This document shows positions 60,331-64,000 of a stretch of 64,000 bases of DNA, one piece after another. The stretch comes from Tenodera sinensis. Taxonomy: Eukaryota; Arthropoda; Insecta; Mantodea; Mantidae. A model generated the notes under the pieces. The model did no database searches. It was given only the letters and a program-made list of their open reading frames with translations, and was not told where the DNA came from. The stretch is from the NCBI GenBank assembly GCA_030765045.1, contig CM060967.1:152215751-152279750 (forward strand). The letters are read 5' to 3'. A program made the translations under genes and the position numbers. Position 1 is the first letter of the stretch. Each line of letters starts with the position of its first letter.

Positions 60331-62715
60331 GTAATTTTGTTTGCTATATCTACTTCATTATCAAATGATAGATTATAGTCCAAATAATTAAATTCGTTTT
60401 ACTGGTTCTAAAATTTCATTGTCTAAAAACTGCAAGTTAAGTAAAATACTAAATAATTTAATTTCTCAGTGACGTTACTGAGAGAAATATTGCTAGATCA
60501 TAATCGAAGGGTGTGTTCCACACGTGTTGGTTGCTATTTTGCGTCCAATCGATAGCTGCTGGATCATATTTGCTGACGTTGGCCATTGCAAAGAGCTTTG
60601 ATCTCATTGGGGTTTATCTTCCATAGATTGCATTCAATAAATCTCGAGGAAACATCCGCGCACCCAAGACGAAGATCTTAAGCTCTAGAAGGTGCAATGA
60701 TTTGGAGAACAAACGAATCATACTAGCACTCCAAGTTTCCTACCCTATTTATTGTTGTGTGAATTATGTTTTCATTCTCTTACAAATAAAGTCCTCCACC
60801 TCTCGTTACAGCCCTTTGTATACTTGTTCCTTCCAGTAAATGTCCCTCGTCAGTGCACTCACCTGATTTATTAGCTCTCAAACTGCCCCTTCCCCAAATT
60901 TGTAATTCAATCGCTGATGGTCGAAATGTCGGTTTTATTCAACTTAACGTGGCAAAAATCAGATAGCCAAAATATTTTTATGATAAAAACTTACAATTTA
61001 GGCTTTTAAATTTATTATTATGACAAATTCTCTAAGATGCTTTCGTGTGAATGGTTTTGTTATCGGGGTAAAAATGAGAGAAGTAATCGTACATTACGAC
61101 TTAATTCTGAGCGGAGGGCATGGTTGCGGATTTTCCGACATTTTTCATATTTTTTCCAAAATTCATAGAAGTATGTTTACAAACTTCGCTACTTCTGGTT
61201 AATCAGTTTCTATTTATGAATTTTAAATAAAATTTACATTGTTTCATAAAAATACATACGCAGAATTTCAAGCCACGTTGTGTAAAAGGATTTTCCGATG
61301 TGTGTTTTCTCGGTTGTCATATGTTACACATTCTTCAGCATTTAAAATGCTGCTTACGATGCAGCTTTTAAGCTTCCGTTTCTTCACAATTTCACCCTCT
61401 TCTCCTTTATGTAATTTTACCTCAATCTCACTGCATTATTTATGTTTGCTGAGAGTTTTAATCTGGTACAATGGGAAAGAAAGCCATGTGGCCGTACATC
61501 TTGCGGGCTTAAATTAAATATTGCATACAATATTAAGCCATCCACCAAACACTGATTTAGACATAACAGAATTTTAAATCACACGAGTATTCTTTAAATG
61601 AAGCATACTACATTGACGCTGTGTTATAAGCATTGCAATTTTCATGAAGGCAGCAAAGGTGCTAATACTTTCCGAGTCCCCTCAGATCAGATCTTTTCCG
61701 ATCAAAAAATGTGTTCCAAGTTTTTATATATAACTATCGTAAACATATTTTGTTGTCTTAGTAGCGATTTGTAACAGCTATCGAGTTTTTAGCACTTCTG
61801 AGTTAAACTTTCGGAAATGCCGATGAATATTTTGATCAGTTTCAAGTTCGCTCTGCGGTGTTACCAACTCTTTGGTAAAGGATAGGCTGGACCCACATAA
61901 AATAAGTGGTGATTTACGTGCGTGGATATTGAGGTGTTGAAACATTTTTTGCAGTAGAACAAAGGCATAGATAGTGCATCTCTAGAACTTTTTTATTTTA
62001 TCCCCCATTGTGTACTTCACTAATGAATTCATTATTTGTTATAGTTCAAAGTGGTATTTGTGTAGCGATTTTATTATTTTTGTTCACTTTTATGCGGTGT
62101 TGTTTTATTGCTTTACCTTGGTCATAACGCATTATGTGTACATGTCACGTATTTTCATCTGGAAGAGTTGAAAAGTAGATCATGTGATCTTATCTCCGAT
62201 CAGAATAAATAAATAAAACACACTTTGAAATTTAAGCAACCATACATTGATTTCGTACATTTAGCAATGGTTATTTTCTGAATGATTCATATCACAATAC
62301 TGCTCTCTAGTTCTACATGTTATAAGTATACGAAGTTACAAAAAGACACGTTAACATTCACTTCATGATTTAAATCACGCATGTTTGTGGTGCAACTAAA
62401 TCAACTTAAATAGTAGAACACTTTCTCTCTTCCCCAACCATTGGCCCTGAGACAATAAACACAACTTTCCTCCAATAAAATATAGTTGATTCAGTTCGTG
62501 GTTAGGAAGCCAGGATAAATTCTAAACACATTAACATATTTTATTAATGTAATGTTTAATAATTTATTAATATATATAATAAAAGTAAATGTGTCATAAA
62601 ATTTTTGTATCGAAATTTTATGTATAGTTTTGACAGAAAATTATTTTTGTTAATACATAAATAAAGTACACATAAATACAGATTATTCCACAAGTAGGTA
62701 TTCCTAACATTGACA
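60331..62715. other. No recognisable gene
   Basis: AT-rich sequence with frames up to 92 codons, no motif. A CpG-poor unique region. Confidence 0.5.
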
Positions 62716-62719
62716 GGAG

Positions 62720-62900
62720 CTCTCGGAAGAGAGCGTACTCCAGACTGTGCTATGGGCGAAGATCAGTGAGAGGGAGCGCGTGGCACGTTGTCACGCTGCG
62801 GCGTGTGGCGTCGGCTACCATGCGACCAGCACGGTAACAACTTCAGTCACGGCAACAGAACACTGCAAGTGTAGAGAGACGACTGTTCTTTACTGAGCAT
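62720..62900. promoter_or_regulatory. CpG-rich island, possible promoter or first exon
   Basis: GGGAGCGCGTGGCACGTTGTC, CGCTGCGGCGTGTGGCGTCGG and ACCAGCACGGTAACAACTTCAG-type sequence form a dense CpG cluster in AT-rich DNA. GATCAGTGAGAG and CTTCAGTCACG resemble arthropod initiators. A 40-codon frame starting MMNNRSIYKVF follows at about 62,920-63,040. It could equally be an LTR fragment, but no TG...CA ends were found. Confidence 0.3.
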
Positions 62901-62904
62901 GGAG

Positions 62905-64000
62905 CAAGTGTAAAATGATGAATAATCGCAGTATTTACAAGGTGTTCGCGTCTACAGAAACATGCACAACTGCCATTACGTGTTCGTGTGAAGAGTTATG
63001 TTCTTATGAAGTTACACAAGCATGGCGCGGAAAATGACTCATTCGACAAGCATTTTAAAGATTTCTGATAGAAGAAAGCAGCACACACACCAGCCAAAAA
63101 GTACGCAACATTTAGCTTAGCACATAGTGTTAGTATAGCTCGAAACACCAAAGCCATTTATTTACTAAATTCATAACACAGAAACAAATAACAGCACATG
63201 CTCTAGTAAAGAAGCGTAAACAGCAATTAACGAATACATGCGCTTGAACGTAATTGTAAGCTTTGCTTGTGAAACAAACTGTATTACATTTTTAATGACA
63301 TTGCCATAATATATTATAACACTCCTTGATCACAAAAGAAATTACTAGAACAGTTTCCCCGCAAAGAAGAGTACATGAAGAACGCTTGCTACAAGCTTTA
63401 GTCTTTTATCTACTGAATATTCATTTGAAAGTGTATAATGAACGTCATTGTTTTGAGTCAACTTTTTTAAATCGAGCTAAAAATGTAACATAGTGCACAT
63501 GTGATGTAGAAGTTGCCCAGCAAGCAAGGCTGATTAATTTGAAGAGTACTAATATGTTCGCCATCGATTCTGTTACATAAACTGAATCCAACAACCCGAA
63601 TGCCCATTTTCCCCGAAGCCACTGCTCAGAATGGCCATAATCACGAATATCAATTTTTCGAATTGCAATAATCCCGAATACAGAATGACTGTAAAGGAAA
63701 ATAGTCACGTAAAAGATGTGTACCTTGCAGTTACATTTATGAGTAAAAAACCCCATTTGGAAGAAATAGATGTCATGGTGACGAATTGTAATCGGTTCTT
63801 CCTAAATAGATTTGTATATAATTGTATCCTCATATTGTTGACACTACATAGCAAGACTTCTGATCGAGTATGCAGTCATTCACTTTTTTAAGGTTGGGCG
63901 CGTACTGAAATTCCCATCCGCAATTCTTTAACTTTACTTTGGATTCTGCTTGTTCTCCCTGAAAGTACTGGTGGTGTTTCTCGACCATCAGTTGAAAGAA
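62905..64000. other. No recognisable gene
   Basis: Frames of 103 (minus, 63,445-63,756) and 86 codons (plus, 63,631-63,891) overlap on opposite strands; neither has a motif. Confidence 0.45.

Overview
Kind of DNA. The window is AT-rich eukaryotic nuclear DNA of the type found in large, repeat-swollen arthropod genomes. Evidence: abundant di- and trinucleotide microsatellites, several tRNA-derived SINE families, decayed non-LTR and LTR retrotransposons, mariner/Tc1-type transposase fossils and no long intact reading frame. Several repeats (the element ending near GACAGCATCGTTAAA, and the long SINE ending in TACCCTTTACCCTT) resemble ones I associate with cockroach/termite-type (polyneopteran) insects. 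That assignment is an inference and was not tested. No operons, bacterial genes, CRISPR arrays or rRNA genes are visible. Layout. 0-16 kb: mostly featureless intergenic or intronic DNA with a mariner fossil (2.2-2.6 kb), a small SINE, a GAGT satellite with duplicated flanks (5.9 kb) and a LINE tail (10.2 kb). 16-20 kb: a 94-nt exon-like block with good splice signals (16,255-16,348, minus), an internally deleted tyrosine-recombinase-like element (16.8 kb) whose 3' region recurs at 38 kb, a long-SINE copy and a GC-rich exon-like block (19.1-19.3 kb). 21-37 kb: a (TAA)n array, LTRs at 26.3 and 28.4 kb, a TSD-flanked long SINE (30.2 kb), and the first five copies of an unclassified dispersed repeat, here called repeat R. 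38-48 kb: a cluster of broken transposon genes: reverse transcriptase (39.7-40.3), a multicopy arthropod gene relic (41.2-42.0), a LINE C-terminus (42.3-42.9), a 5' LTR with a tRNA-Leu-type primer-binding site (43.1-43.8), an APE endonuclease (45.6-46.0) and a DDE transposase end (47.5). 48-60 kb: more R copies, a nest of SINEs (49.9-51.8), a small element with opposed GCGCGC motif arrays around a frameshifted FLYWCH-like finger (53.6-54.4), long (TTA)n arrays, another LTR (57.5-58.0), another transposon-associated pseudogene (58.7-59.2) and an RTE-like tail (59.9-60.3). How it works together. This is a transposon graveyard, possibly with one or two host exons, and not a functional gene cluster. 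All recognisable protein relics carry stops or frameshifts, so the autonomous elements here look dead. The SINEs were moved by LINE machinery, as their target-site duplications and 5' truncation show. The most unusual items are repeat R, which has defined ends, no coding capacity, inverted pairs, and microsatellites arising at fixed internal positions, and the GCGCGC-array/FLYWCH element.
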